Of a DNA stretch of 64,000 nt, positions 1 through 9,365 are shown one piece after another. The stretch is from Bradyrhizobium xenonodulans (GTDB lineage Bacteria; Pseudomonadota; Alphaproteobacteria; Rhizobiales; Xanthobacteraceae): NCBI RefSeq assembly GCF_027594865.1, contig NZ_CP089391.1, positions 3,006,501 to 3,070,500 on the forward strand, in the 5' to 3' direction. The number at the start of each line of letters is the position of its first letter. The first letter of the stretch is position 1. The translations under genes were made by a program, and so were the position numbers. The notes beneath the pieces are model-generated. The model had not been told where the DNA came from and searched no databases. It was given only the letters and a program-made list of their open reading frames with translations.

Positions 1-179
1 GCTGTTTTGTTTGTGACAGGGTATTATCGAACACTTGCCGAGATGCGAAGAGAAGGAAACGCGCTAGCTAATACGTCTCGTCCCGTCGGGGAGGCGGCCT
101 TCGGGATATCGAGGGACGATGCGCGAGCAAAACACCTTGGCATTGTTTCACGGCACATTGCGAGATTTTGGAGGCCGGC

Positions 180-1136
180 GTGAGTTTCAGTGCAAGGAGT
201 TTTTCGACAGCAGGTGATACGTTTACGCAAGAGCAGGAGGCGGCATTCTTTGCTTCAATCCGTCTGCGCAACGGCACCTTCAAGACGACCGACCACCATC
301 GGCTCGATGATCTCAATACGCTGGTTATCGGCGAGTGGCAGAAACTCGACCGTAAGCCGCGCGAGATCATGGACGTAGGCGCGTCCTCGGGGATTTCCTC
401 GCTCGAATGGGCGGATGCTCTAGCCCGCGCTGGCATCGATGCGGAAATTCTCGCGACGGACCTGTGCTTGCGCGGAAGCCTCGTGCGCCTATTGCCGAGA
501 TATGAGGTACTTCTCGATCGCGACGGCAAGGTGATTCAACACATTCTCGGCAATCGTCCGGTACGATGGTCCTTGGATGGGCCGCGGGATTTGTTCAGAG
601 GTGCCGGTTTCCTAATCGCCGCGCTCAACGCGTTTGCAAACACGCTATTGCTGTTGACCAATGGGAGGCGAGGGGGGAAGGACGTCCTGCTGGTGAACCC
701 GGATGCGCGCGACTACGCCCGGCTGAGTTTTGCCGAGGACGATATACTGGCGCCGAACCCGGAGCATCTACGCGGCCGTTTCGACGCGATCCGCGTGGCA
801 AATCTTCTCAATCGTGGCTATTTCGACGAGGCGCAGTTGCGCCGCGCCGTGGACAATCTCAAGGATCGGCTAAGGGGCGCCGGTTCGTTCCTGATTGTGA
901 ACCGAACGCACGCAGACGGTAACAATAACGGCACGGTGTTCCGGCTTAGCGAGGCGAACAAATTCGAGATCATGGCCAGGATGCGGGACGGCAGCGAGAT
1001 TGAGGATATCGTGTTGCCGGCTGACGCGGAGGACCGCAATGCGAGCGGCAAACCGAAGCTGCTCGCTCTCAACGCCCAGTCGTCACAAGTGCGAGATTTA
1101 TTGCGAGATGATCGCACCAATCAAAGGATGCTTTAG
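180..1136 (+). CDS. SAM-dependent methyltransferase-like protein
   Basis: A 318-residue protein that looks like a class I SAM-dependent methyltransferase. The glycine-rich motif I is IMDVGASSGISSLEW at about residues 60-75, an acidic strand ILATDL follows, and a later FDAIRVANLLNRGYF segment resembles the post-motif region of CheR-type enzymes. I chose GTG 180 because GGAGG lies five bases upstream; an in-frame TTG at 168 would add four residues. It stands alone at the left edge of the polysaccharide region, so a role in modifying a surface glycan is inference from context only. The substrate cannot be told from the sequence. The fold call is fairly safe; a CheR-like or uncharacterised methyltransferase family is equally possible. 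Confidence 0.7.
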   Translation: MSFSARSFSTAGDTFTQEQEAAFFASIRLRNGTFKTTDHHRLDDLNTLVIGEWQKLDRKPREIMDVGASSGISSLEWADALARAGIDAEILATDLCLRGSLVRLLPRYEVLLDRDGKVIQHILGNRPVRWSLDGPRDLFRGAGFLIAALNAFANTLLLLTNGRRGGKDVLLVNPDARDYARLSFAEDDILAPNPEHLRGRFDAIRVANLLNRGYFDEAQLRRAVDNLKDRLRGAGSFLIVNRTHADGNNNGTVFRLSEANKFEIMARMRDGSEIEDIVLPADAEDRNASGKPKLLALNAQSSQVRDLLRDDRTNQRML

Positions 1137-1509
1137 CTTCCTTGTTGGAGATATGGCTGCGCCGGCGACATTCAACCTATTCGATCGCGTGAACGGACTG
1201 CATTCCCGAGGGCGCTCAGCGTGGCCGCCCGATCGTGTTCCTTGGTGAACACGCGACTCGGCGCGACCTGTGGCGCCGCTCGGCGAAGAACCACTTCCCT
1301 GGCTCGGCGATCCAAAGCTCCTCCATTCCGGTTGACCTGCCAGTTAGCGCTTAGCGCATTTGGCGGTCTGCTGGTCCGGGCTTCTCCTGTGATCGAAAAT
1401 GGGTAATCCGGAAGGGTCGAGCCGCGGACGGGTTCAAAATACTATGGTGCCGGGGTGTGAGCTTAGGCGCCATGTCGATATTGCGGTCCGATTAGGCTCG
1501 GGGTGTCAG
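1137..1509. other. intergenic gap with regulatory box
   Basis: No convincing gene is seen here. Short open frames are not supported by composition or similarity. The gap contains the GGGTAATCC box at 1401 and its TATGGT hexamer upstream of the glycosyltransferase. Confidence 0.6.
1401..1448 (+). promoter_or_regulatory. GGGTAATCC box plus -10-like hexamer
   Basis: GGGTAATCCGGAAGGG at 1401-1416 is followed 42 bases after its first base by TATGGT (1443-1448). The same arrangement precedes other surface-polysaccharide genes in this window (5634 minus strand, 7362 minus strand, 9164, 23154). No clear TTGACA-like -35 is present, so an activator-dependent promoter is a reasonable reading. The regulator is unknown. 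Confidence 0.45.
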
Positions 1510-2670
1510 GTGCGAATCCTCTCGATAGATTTTTCCATTCCCTATCTCCTGAAGGATGATGACCATCCGATCGGCGGCTGGGCTGTCCAACTGTCGATAT
1601 GGCTTCGCGCGCTTGACAGCGCGGGTCACGACGCCGCTCTCCTTACCTGGAAGGGTGCCTTGGCCCATGTTGGTTCGGGCCAGCAAATCAAGCTTATCGA
1701 AACCTATGATCCGGCGCACGGTGTGCGCGTCGCGAAGTACTTCTACTCATACATCCCAAAAATATTGGAAGCCGCGCGCGCTTATCGTCCAGATATCATG
1801 ATCCAAGGCGTGTGTGGGGTTCATACCGCAATCATGGCGTTCGTCGCGGGCCAACTCGGGATTCCCTTCGTTCACCGTGTCGTCAACGACAAGGACGTCG
1901 ATGAGCGATGCAAGATCGGTCTTCGATCTTATGAATGGCTGGCGTATTCTTGGGCTCGGAGCCGAACAACCGCATTTCTCTGTCAAAATGAGTATCAGCG
2001 CGAAAAATTGGCAGCGCTGTTTCCAAGCAAGCCTGTTCACATCGTTCATAATGCCGTTGTCGTAACAGAGGACGCGACCGCACCGTTGCCTCGCTCAGAA
2101 CGAAAATACGTCGCCTGGCTTGGCGTTTTCCGCTATGGAAAGAACCTGCCATTGCTTTTCCGGATCGCCCAGGAACTGCCGACCGTCACATTCCGCGTGG
2201 CAGGGATGCCAGACCGAGTTGTTGATCAAGCGACGCTGGACGCCGTGGATGGCCTGCGTCATCTGCCGAACGTGGAGCTGATTGGCTATATCCGGCGGGC
2301 AGACGTTCAACGATTCCTGTCAGAAGCGACGGCGCTTCTCTGCACATCTGATTTCGAGGGCTTTTCGAACGTGTTCCTCGAGGCTTTTGCCGTGGGCACG
2401 CCCGTCGTGACGCGCCGGCAAGTCGATCCGGACGCGATCATCATGCGTCATACCCTTGGCGCATCGGCCGAGGATGAGTTGGCACTTACAAAATCCGTGA
2501 AGTCATTCTGGGGCATGGACGCGAATGAATACAACGCGCTCACTCGACGATGTCAGACCTATGTTAAGGAGAATCACTCGCCGACGGCGAAAGCTCGCGA
2601 GTTGATTGCTGCTTTGACCCCTCTTGTCGCTGAGTCAAAACACCACGTTTCCTCACGGCGATCTGACTAG
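1510..2670 (+). CDS. GT4-family glycosyltransferase
   Basis: A 386-residue group 1 (GT4, GT-B fold) glycosyltransferase. The C-terminal half carries the donor-binding signature EGFSNVFLEAFAVGTPVV, with the two glutamates of the EX7E motif, and a typical GKNLPLLFRIA segment opens the C-terminal Rossmann domain. I prefer GTG 1510, giving VRILSIDFSIPYLL, because the family normally begins with such a beta strand; the longer open frame from ATG 1399 would add a 37-residue tail that includes the GGGTAATCC box. It is followed within about 50 bp by the polymerase gene, so the two may be co-transcribed. It probably adds one sugar to a lipid-linked polysaccharide repeat unit; donor and acceptor are unknown. 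Confidence 0.85.
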   Translation: MRILSIDFSIPYLLKDDDHPIGGWAVQLSIWLRALDSAGHDAALLTWKGALAHVGSGQQIKLIETYDPAHGVRVAKYFYSYIPKILEAARAYRPDIMIQGVCGVHTAIMAFVAGQLGIPFVHRVVNDKDVDERCKIGLRSYEWLAYSWARSRTTAFLCQNEYQREKLAALFPSKPVHIVHNAVVVTEDATAPLPRSERKYVAWLGVFRYGKNLPLLFRIAQELPTVTFRVAGMPDRVVDQATLDAVDGLRHLPNVELIGYIRRADVQRFLSEATALLCTSDFEGFSNVFLEAFAVGTPVVTRRQVDPDAIIMRHTLGASAEDELALTKSVKSFWGMDANEYNALTRRCQTYVKENHSPTAKARELIAALTPLVAESKHHVSSRRSD

Positions 2671-2723
2671 ATTGGCGAGACGATCAAGCGACGGTTAGAG
2701 TAGATCCCACTTTCGATTGAGCG

Positions 2724-4085
2724 ATGAATGCATCTTTGAGCCATGGCGATCGAGCGCCTTTCCATCTCACGGTACCGTATTCGGTCGCGCGAGCTAGCAC
2801 CCTTTTCTTTCTCTTGTTCGTCTTCATGTTGCCCTTCCAGCGAATGACGGACAATTTGTTCGGCATCCAAGGGCTTAAGCCGTTCAACTTGGTATCAGCA
2901 GTGGTCCTGGCTTATGTGGTGTTCCAGACTGCGCCCCTGCACGCGACCGACAAACTCGAACGAACATCCCTCAGACTGTTTCTTCTGTACCTCGCCATTT
3001 TTGCGATCGCCCTCATTAGAGCGATTCCAAACGCGCCACTTTTGCACAGCCGCTTCCCTGATTCATTTCCAGAATCCTACTTTGACTTTTTACTATCGTG
3101 CATTGTGCCAGGCTTTTACCTTCTACCCTTCCTCTTCATCCTTAAGCGCATGTGCTCCTTTCATGAGCTCGAGAGGATCACGACGGTCATCTGTCTTTCG
3201 ATACTTTTGCTGTCAGTTGCGTTCGTCGCTCTCGTTCTGATGAATCCGGCCGTTCTGCTTGCAGGCGAGCGAGCCGGAATGGATGACCTTGTTCCAGCTA
3301 GCCGAAACGAAATGGCCGAGTTCTGCGTCACGTATTTTGGGGTCCATTACAATACAATCGGGACCATATACATTTGTACGATTCCGCTGTTGCTCTATAG
3401 AGTTCTTAAGCGGGGCGCGTTTTGGATCGTACCGCTCGGTCTAGCGCTCGTAGCAATTCTCCTTCTCCAGTCACGCAGCGCACTTGTCATAGTAGCAGCG
3501 TCGTGTTCCCTATTGCTGATCCTGCGGCGCAGGTTTGTCATTTTGGCCGTCGGCGCTGCGGCGGCGGGCCTCACTTCGCTCCTGTGGATCGGGCCAACCG
3601 TCCAAGCTCTTCTTTCAATCGGGTTTGATAGCGGCTCCGACGTTTCGGCCGATGCCTTGTTCACGGGCCGTGTCGAATCGGTTTGGGTTCCGCTGTTATA
3701 TGAATGGACGAGCGATATCGGCCTCTTCCTGTTCGGGGCTGGTCGCTATGGAACGGGGGCGAGCCTACTTTGGGCCTCAGGAACCCTGATGCCGGTGACC
3801 CATGCGCACAATGGAATTATCAACTTCTTTCTTGATTGCGGAGTGATCTTAACCGGGGTGCTGGTAGTTTTCCTCGTCGTTGGAACAGCTACTGCATGGC
3901 GAGTTGGGCGAAGGCTGAATAATGATCTATATTGGGCTTTGTTCGCGTGCATGTTTAGTTGCGGAATTAGCATGGCGACTGAGTGTGACATCCTGCCAGC
4001 AATTGAAAACATGTATGCATTTCCGATCATTGCAATGATGATCAACTTGGCGCGGTTGCACCATCTGGATGCCCGTCACAGTTGA
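2724..4085 (+). CDS. O-antigen/EPS polymerase-like membrane protein (Wzy-like)
   Basis: A 453-residue, very hydrophobic protein with about ten or more predicted membrane segments and one larger periplasmic loop before THAHNGIINFFLDCGV, a pattern typical of the O-antigen ligase/polymerase family (Wzy_C). Such proteins join lipid-linked repeat units in the periplasm. Wzy proteins have little sequence conservation, so the call rests on topology, the loop with a histidine-containing motif, and the position after a glycosyltransferase. A ligase of the WaaL type is the main alternative. The start ATG 2724 has only a weak ribosome binding site. Confidence 0.7.
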   Translation: MNASLSHGDRAPFHLTVPYSVARASTLFFLLFVFMLPFQRMTDNLFGIQGLKPFNLVSAVVLAYVVFQTAPLHATDKLERTSLRLFLLYLAIFAIALIRAIPNAPLLHSRFPDSFPESYFDFLLSCIVPGFYLLPFLFILKRMCSFHELERITTVICLSILLLSVAFVALVLMNPAVLLAGERAGMDDLVPASRNEMAEFCVTYFGVHYNTIGTIYICTIPLLLYRVLKRGAFWIVPLGLALVAILLLQSRSALVIVAASCSLLLILRRRFVILAVGAAAAGLTSLLWIGPTVQALLSIGFDSGSDVSADALFTGRVESVWVPLLYEWTSDIGLFLFGAGRYGTGASLLWASGTLMPVTHAHNGIINFFLDCGVILTGVLVVFLVVGTATAWRVGRRLNNDLYWALFACMFSCGISMATECDILPAIENMYAFPIIAMMINLARLHHLDARHS

Positions 4086-4247
4086 TCCAGTTCAAACAAT
4101 TGTCCGGGGCGATCTCCAAGACGATTAACGAGCCTCGAGAGACCATTGCAGAGTATGCGTGTATGTCGTGCCATCCGACCGCGCTCCACGAGCTTAATCC
4201 GGTTTGAAGCTCGCTCTGGCTCACGACGAGGCGACGAGGACCAGAGC

Positions 4248-4480
4248 ATGAAGCGCAGTCGTTTTGCGGAAGAGCAGTCATCGGGATCTTGAGGGAGCGC
4301 GAGGCCTGGCTTTCGGTCGCCGATCTGTGCCGCAGCCGCCGCATCAGCGACGCAGGCATCGATGCGGAAGGACCTCTTGGGAAAGAACTGGTGCTGTCCG
4401 GGAATTTGGGAACCCCGCACGTCGAAACATCTGCCAAAGTAGTGCAGGGCGTGTCCTCGTAACAAGGCAACGAGACGCGA
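4248..4480 (+). pseudogene. IS3-family orfA remnant
   Basis: From ATG 4248 the reading begins MKRSRFAEEQ, matching the start of IS3-family OrfA proteins. A one-base loss then shifts the frame; the next frame continues IGILREREAWLSVADLCRSR, the expected helix-turn-helix region. The rest decays and no orfB follows. This is an inactivated insertion-sequence fragment downstream of the polymerase gene. Confidence 0.75.
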
Positions 4481-4712
4481 TGTTCGGCCTACGTGGATTG
4501 GTCAAAATCTGCTGACGTAGGACATTAATCCATGTCCGTGGCGTTACGACGCAAGGTTCAGGGCAATCAGCGGGATCAGCCTGAGTGCTCAAAATGTGAA
4601 AGTCCCGCCGGATGCTTAGGTAGGCGTCTCACCTCACATGGCGGCCTCTCAGAGGAGGGATCAGTCTGGCAATCGTGATCTTTCCGACTGCGAAAAGCCC
4701 ACCAATCACAGC
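4481..4712. other. non-coding gap after IS remnant
   Basis: No gene or clear terminator is visible. Together with the upstream IS3 remnant this makes a 4086-4712 stretch without an intact gene, between a rightward polymerase and a leftward lyase-like gene. Confidence 0.5.
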
Positions 4713-5564
4713 CTATCGCTCAACAACACGGTCAGTCGGCGCCGTCAAAACCTCCCGCGCAAAAACGTCTGTAATGTAAATCTCCCTGGTCCCAATTTTA
4801 GGAGGTTCACTTAAGCCGACCCAAGCAGGAGTATAGGCGCCAAATTTAAGGTAGGGAGCCAATAAATTGTCGTAGCAGTTCGCGCCCCGCCTCTGAAAAA
4901 CTGCATGACCGTCTTTTTCGACCTCGATAATTCCATCGTCATCAAGCGACCACTTGGTACGAAAGGTCCAGGTGGTCCACTTTCCCCGTTCAAACGGTTG
5001 CGACCATGGCATGTCATGACGAGTGTCGCCTTTGGGGTGGAGCCATGTTGGAGCTCGCCCCCAAGCTGTCCGGATAACCCAGCTGTCATTGGCCAGGCTC
5101 AATTCGAGCGGAGGCTGGAGCCCCGGCTCACCTCTCCAATTGTCTGGCACGTTGTGCATCTGCGTCACTATGACCTGATTGTTATCGGACTGCCAATCAG
5201 GTGGCACGAAGATCTTCAATCCATACTCGTAAAGCCGGTGAAATTCTGTCGCCTTCAATCGGAATTCGGATCGATGACTCCCCTTAACGAGGGGATCATG
5301 GAAGTCTATCGTGAATTTCACGGCGCTCTTGGATTTCCAGTTAGGTGCGTCAAGAACCGTAGCGGAATCATTGCAGCAAATTTGTCTTGCCAAGCGGCTC
5401 CACTGCGAAAAATCGCGGGTTGCGAATTCATCGTGCATGGGGATGCGCCCCATCAAGAAAATGCTTGAAGATAGGAATAAAGCCTCGGCCGCACACGCGA
5501 GTAATAAGCAAAGGACTACGCTTGCGGTCGCGAGCTTGACAATCTTGTGCACGGAATATCTCAA
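4713..5564 (-). CDS. secreted polysaccharide lyase-like protein
   Basis: A 283-residue protein with an N-terminal hydrophobic segment (about residues 10-35; VVLCLLLACA is lipobox-like) and a jelly-roll domain resembling the heparin lyase I-like family (Pfam Polysacc_lyase). Typical segments are SHRSEFRL, YGLKIFVPPDW, NQVIVTQMHNVPD, PPLELSL and a closing YLKFGAY. Such enzymes cleave acidic polysaccharides by beta-elimination; here it could trim the exopolysaccharide made by the locus. The initiator is TTG 5564, or GTG 5552, which has a better-placed GGAAG. A regulatory box lies immediately upstream on the same strand. Catalytic residues were not verified, so a non-catalytic binding protein remains possible. 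Confidence 0.7.
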   Translation of the reverse strand: MRYSVHKIVKLATASVVLCLLLACAAEALFLSSSIFLMGRIPMHDEFATRDFSQWSRLARQICCNDSATVLDAPNWKSKSAVKFTIDFHDPLVKGSHRSEFRLKATEFHRLYEYGLKIFVPPDWQSDNNQVIVTQMHNVPDNWRGEPGLQPPLELSLANDSWVIRTAWGRAPTWLHPKGDTRHDMPWSQPFERGKWTTWTFRTKWSLDDDGIIEVEKDGHAVFQRRGANCYDNLLAPYLKFGAYTPAWVGLSEPPKIGTREIYITDVFAREVLTAPTDRVVER

Positions 5565-5587
5565 CTTCCGGTGACCCGACGTACCCT

Positions 5588-5634
5588 CGCATAATTCAAA
5601 ACTCGCGCCATGTGTGGGCCCTTAGGGATTACCC
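5588..5634 (-). promoter_or_regulatory. GGGTAATCC box plus -10-like hexamer
   Basis: On the minus strand GGGTAATCCCTAAGGG starts at 5634, and TATGCG begins 41 bases later (5593-5588). The start codon of the lyase-like gene is only about 24 bases further on, so any leader would be short. Confidence 0.45.
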
Positions 5635-6004
5635 ACATCGGCTTCGTGTTTCTCATGTGCCAACCCGGAAGTTCGTCGTCCAAACGTCCGTGACGCATCG
5701 GAGACTCCACTCGGCAGGTAAGTTGCCGACGCCGAGCATGTCGAGGCGTTCGCCAGCCAGGACGCCGTGGAAATCTGGTTCGAGCGGAACGATCCCGAAA
5801 GGCGGGCTCTTGAGAGGACGCCGTGCTCGATAGAGAGAAGCCGCCAACGGATTGCTCCACGACCCGCACGAGCAAGGTTCGCTGATCAGGCCGTGCGCGT
5901 TGATAGTGTGTGACGTTGGATGGCCGCTTTCCGCATGGATGGGCGACGTTACACGCTCTTCGGTATGGCGGCCTCGAGCTCGTCGACGGGCTCCAATTGC
6001 CGGC
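5635..6004. other. non-coding gap
   Basis: No supported gene between the box upstream of the lyase-like gene and the 3' end of the leftward acyltransferase. Short open frames here look like composition artefacts. Confidence 0.5.
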
Positions 6005-7291
6005 TTAGTACGGTCTGTTGGACCAGTCATCGACCGTTGGCTGGTCATCGCGGTATTCCCACCTTCCGTCCTCGCGCCGGCGACGCCACGTCTGCACGAG
6101 CCCGGTCCAATTCCCGTCGATGGTGCGGCGGGGAAATATCGGATGGCATTTGTGCCATATCGATGGATTGAGGACTGATGAGCCGCCACGGAAAAGTCTC
6201 GTCCATTGCGCCCAAGCTGGGAGATGTCGAATGCCGATGGCTTCGATCGTCGCGAAGGATATAGCTGACAGCAGCAAGGTGCCAAATGCGAAGCGCCCGA
6301 ACGCCAGTAGCGTTTCGAGATCGAGCCCCTTCGGCCAGTCGATGTTGCTGAGGAGAAGAGCGTGGATCACATAGGCGGAGTAGCAGACGGTGCCGGCAAA
6401 GACGAAGGGCTGGGCGGCCCAGCTATCCCAGAATGTCGAGCGCCGAACTGCCAAGATCAGCGTTACGCTGCAGATCGCGAAGCCGGTATGGTTCGCTGAT
6501 GCAAGCGCCGACTGCGGCCAGCCGCGCGGAACGGCCTCGAGATATGACCAGGACAGGCCGACGAGCAGCAGTCCAGGGAGCGCCAGCCAGCTGTAGGCCG
6601 ATCTGATCGTGATGTCGTTGCGGACCGCTCGCATCGCGGCCATTCCGAACAGGAAATCGTCAAGTCGCCCGATGAAATTGTCCTTGAGGGGATTTATGAA
6701 TGGATTGGAATAATCAGTGTGCCGGCTCATCCAGACGTGGTCGCCGACGATGCGATAGACGAAGCAAAAGACGACCGCCAGAATGAGGACGCGAGGAGGG
6801 CCGAGCCGTCTCTCGGCGAGCAGAAGCCCCGGCAGCGCGATCGAAAAGATGATTTCTACGCCAAGCGACCACAGGACCCAAAGAGCCCAAGATGGTTCCC
6901 AATATCTCGGAATAACGTCGTGAACGCCGGTCAGCAGCAGTGCGAAGCTCTTGCCGAAGGTGAAGACGTCGTACTGCTTGAGGTAGCCCAGGAGCAGAAT
7001 CGTCAGAATATATAGAGGCCATAGGCGAAGTGCGCGCTGGTAGTAGAACTTCAACACTGTTTCCCAGTCGTCTGCGATGTTGGGTCGATAGAAAACCATC
7101 CCACTAAGGATGAAGAACAAGCCGACGCCGAGATGTCCGTGATTGATTGTTGCCGGCGATAGCAACCTGGACGCATTGAACGGATATGCCGTAGCGATCT
7201 GCTGGTAGAAGAAATGGTGGAACAGCACGGCAAGAATCGCAAAGCCGCGGAAGGCATCGATGTAGGAACTGCGCTCCGAGTTGCCTGCCAT
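6005..7291 (-). CDS. acyltransferase 3 family membrane protein (OafA-like)
   Basis: A 428-residue integral membrane protein of the acyltransferase 3 family, which moves acetyl or other acyl groups onto extracytoplasmic sugars. The family hallmarks are near the N-terminus: FRGFAILAVLFHHFF with the conserved Arg and His, and GLFFILSGMVFYRP. About ten hydrophobic segments follow. The last 55-60 residues are hydrophilic and rich in Arg and Trp, longer than in many family members; this tail may be a real cytoplasmic extension or read-through after a lost stop. Two boxes of the GGGTAAYCC type lie upstream on the same strand. It probably O-acylates the polysaccharide of this locus. Confidence 0.85.
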   Translation of the reverse strand: MAGNSERSSYIDAFRGFAILAVLFHHFFYQQIATAYPFNASRLLSPATINHGHLGVGLFFILSGMVFYRPNIADDWETVLKFYYQRALRLWPLYILTILLLGYLKQYDVFTFGKSFALLLTGVHDVIPRYWEPSWALWVLWSLGVEIIFSIALPGLLLAERRLGPPRVLILAVVFCFVYRIVGDHVWMSRHTDYSNPFINPLKDNFIGRLDDFLFGMAAMRAVRNDITIRSAYSWLALPGLLLVGLSWSYLEAVPRGWPQSALASANHTGFAICSVTLILAVRRSTFWDSWAAQPFVFAGTVCYSAYVIHALLLSNIDWPKGLDLETLLAFGRFAFGTLLLSAISFATIEAIGIRHLPAWAQWTRLFRGGSSVLNPSIWHKCHPIFPRRTIDGNWTGLVQTWRRRREDGRWEYRDDQPTVDDWSNRPY

Positions 7292-7314
7292 GAAAAGTCC
7301 CGTTGATTAACGGA

Positions 7315-7362
7315 ACCATAAATCCATCGAGCGGCTCCGCTGATCGACCTTTCGGGTTACCC
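7315..7362 (-). promoter_or_regulatory. GGGTAACCC box plus -10-like hexamer
   Basis: On the minus strand GGGTAACCCGAAAGG starts at 7362 and TATGGT begins 42 bases later (7320-7315), 24 bases before the acyltransferase ATG at 7291. Confidence 0.45.
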
Positions 7363-7480
7363 AATATTCGCTGTCCGCAATCCACGAGAAGCGTCCGCAG
7401 CAGGAGCATGTGCAGGCTATCATGCGGGTGGCCTAACACATCCGCGAGCGGCATGCCGAAAAGCAAACCTATACGGAAGC

Positions 7481-7498
7481 GGCTCGTTCGGATTACCC
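7481..7498 (-). promoter_or_regulatory. second GGGTAATCC box, no clear -10
   Basis: GGGTAATCCGAACGAG reads on the minus strand from 7498. At the spacing seen elsewhere I find only GCATGC, so this copy may be an auxiliary or decayed site for the acyltransferase gene, or act on the rightward gene at 7643. The 7292-7642 gap holds no other feature I can support. Confidence 0.35.
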
Positions 7499-7642
7499 GT
7501 GCTGAAACTAGGAACGCCGCGTCGTTGACGATATGCATGTCATACAATCTTCCGGCAGGCGCGCGACGCCGTCCTAGAACTCGGAGCGTTGCCGGCGTAG
7601 CATTTTTGTGTTCCTCCAGGGATCGAGACGAGTGGTGACTTT

Positions 7643-8860
7643 ATGCGAGTGATGTTTGTACTCAACTGTCTTGGAACGGGAGGCGCCGAGCGTCATACAT
7701 ATCAGCTTGCGAATGCGCTGGCGGCCCACGGCGATATCTGCACGATAGTGGGCCTAACAAGCAGCTATTCGGCAGCAGGTCCAGGCCAGGAATCCATCAA
7801 GCCGGCTCATCTAACCAAAAGCTGTATCAAGCAGGCGCATCTCAGCGAGAGCTCCGTTGAGATGCTTAATGGCAATCGGATTTACGACGTTGGCACAGCA
7901 TTAGATCTGTCGCGAATGATCCGCAGCCACGCCCCCGAAGTAATTGTCGCAGTGGACGAGCGGCCGTTGCTGTTCGCGACTGTGTCACGGCGATTGGCAG
8001 GCTCACATGCCAAACTCATTTTGATCCTGCATAACCCGGACATTCTAACGGTGAGGGATCGAGTACTCCAACCCATTCATCGCTACGTTGTCGCACGGGC
8101 GGACGCAATGATCTACGTCGCCCAGGATCAGCGCAAACTATGGGAAGATCGAGGGTATCTACCTCCGACCTCCACCGTCATTCGGAATGGTGTGGACCTG
8201 CATCGATTCTCAACCCATTCAACCACTGAATGGAGAGATCGGACCCGCTCAATTCTGGGATTGGGACCAGGCGATTATGTAATCGGCTTGTGCGCCCGTT
8301 TCTATCCGCAAAAGAATCATCGTCAGTTGATTGACGCCATTCGAATACTTCGAAGCCGGGGGCATCCGGCCAAGGCCCTGCTAGTAGGAGGTGGTCCGAC
8401 GCAAGCGAGTATCGGGCAGTATGCCAGCGAAAGCGGAGTGTCGGAGCACATTCTCTTTGCTGGCTTCCAGCAGGACGTCCGACCTTACACAAGCGCTTTT
8501 GACGTTGGTGTTCTCTGTAGTATCTCCGAAGCGGCGTCTCTCGTCGCGTTAGAGATGATGGCAATGGGCCTGCCGGTCGTTCTCAGCAACGTCGGCAATG
8601 CTGCCGAAATGGTACTTCCCGGGGAGACGGGCTTTCTATTCCCGCCCGGAGATACGATGTCGTTTGTGGACGTTCTCCAGTCGCTGAACGACCCGCTTAA
8701 GCGCGAAATCGTTGGACGGGCCGCATCGAAATTTGTTTCCGCAAATTTTGGAGCTGGCCCCATGCTCGATAGTTACCGGGATTTCCTGACGGTCCTCTTG
8801 GCGGAAGATGCGAGGCCTGACGCGGTCAAACGCCGATCCGCAGAGATGCGCGCTACTTGA
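7643..8860 (+). CDS. GT4-family glycosyltransferase
   Basis: A 405-residue GT-B glycosyltransferase of group 1. The N-terminal GTGGAERHTYQLANALA is the classic acceptor-domain loop of this family, and EAASLVALEMMAMGLPVV is the EX7E donor-site motif. Residues about 45-75 contain an extra stretch with two similar short segments, KPAHLTKS and KQAHLSES, that looks like a small internal duplication in a loop. The start ATG 7643 gives the expected MRVMFVLNCLG strand. It is monocistronic, with a 500-bp gap downstream. It probably assembles the same polymer as its neighbours; sugar specificity is unknown. Confidence 0.85.
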   Translation: MRVMFVLNCLGTGGAERHTYQLANALAAHGDICTIVGLTSSYSAAGPGQESIKPAHLTKSCIKQAHLSESSVEMLNGNRIYDVGTALDLSRMIRSHAPEVIVAVDERPLLFATVSRRLAGSHAKLILILHNPDILTVRDRVLQPIHRYVVARADAMIYVAQDQRKLWEDRGYLPPTSTVIRNGVDLHRFSTHSTTEWRDRTRSILGLGPGDYVIGLCARFYPQKNHRQLIDAIRILRSRGHPAKALLVGGGPTQASIGQYASESGVSEHILFAGFQQDVRPYTSAFDVGVLCSISEAASLVALEMMAMGLPVVLSNVGNAAEMVLPGETGFLFPPGDTMSFVDVLQSLNDPLKREIVGRAASKFVSANFGAGPMLDSYRDFLTVLLAEDARPDAVKRRSAEMRAT

Positions 8861-9365
8861 AGGTGCTTATCGATCTACTGCTGGTATCCATATCCTGTGA
8901 TTTCCGGATTCAAACCGGCTGTTACGGAAGGGTAATTGGAGGTCGAAAATGTCCAGGTGGCGTTCCGTTGTTGGGTCGCCTGGCTTGCTGTACCCCGGCC
9001 GCATTCTGTTTCGACCTTCCCGCTGCGATCATCATTTCTCTTATGAAGGGCGTGGTCTCACCTGGAGAATGAACGCGCGGAGTGTCGGATACTTGGCGCT
9101 GATCTCATTAGTTGCCCAATCACGGTCGGGCGTTTCGTCCATTCGCCCTCGTCGATCGAGAATGGGTAATCCGAATGAGTCCGAGCCAGGGACCGGTCCA
9201 GAAGTTATGCTTGCCCGGGATGCGCAAACGTTCCGGCATGTTGTACCGGCAATTGCTCAGCCCGCGAACGCCTTTAACGGGCGCAGTGGTGCGATGCGCA
9301 AAGCCCTAAGCCATCACGGGCCAAGCGTAGTGACCTTTGGTTGAGGAGCCTCTTATGGAGGACCG
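8861..9365. other. long leader/intergenic region
   Basis: No gene supported. The region holds the regulatory box at 9164 and ends in the ribosome binding site GGAGG just before ATG 9366. A second weaker GGGTAATT-like string lies near 8934. Confidence 0.5.
9164..9211 (+). promoter_or_regulatory. GGGTAATCC box plus -10-like hexamer
   Basis: GGGTAATCCGAATGAG (9164-9179) with TATGCT at 9206-9211, exactly 42 bases from the box start. About 60 bp can be aligned with the copy at 1401, including GAGCC and GG-C-GGT-CA-AA positions, so the two promoters are probably related by descent or common selection. Confidence 0.5.
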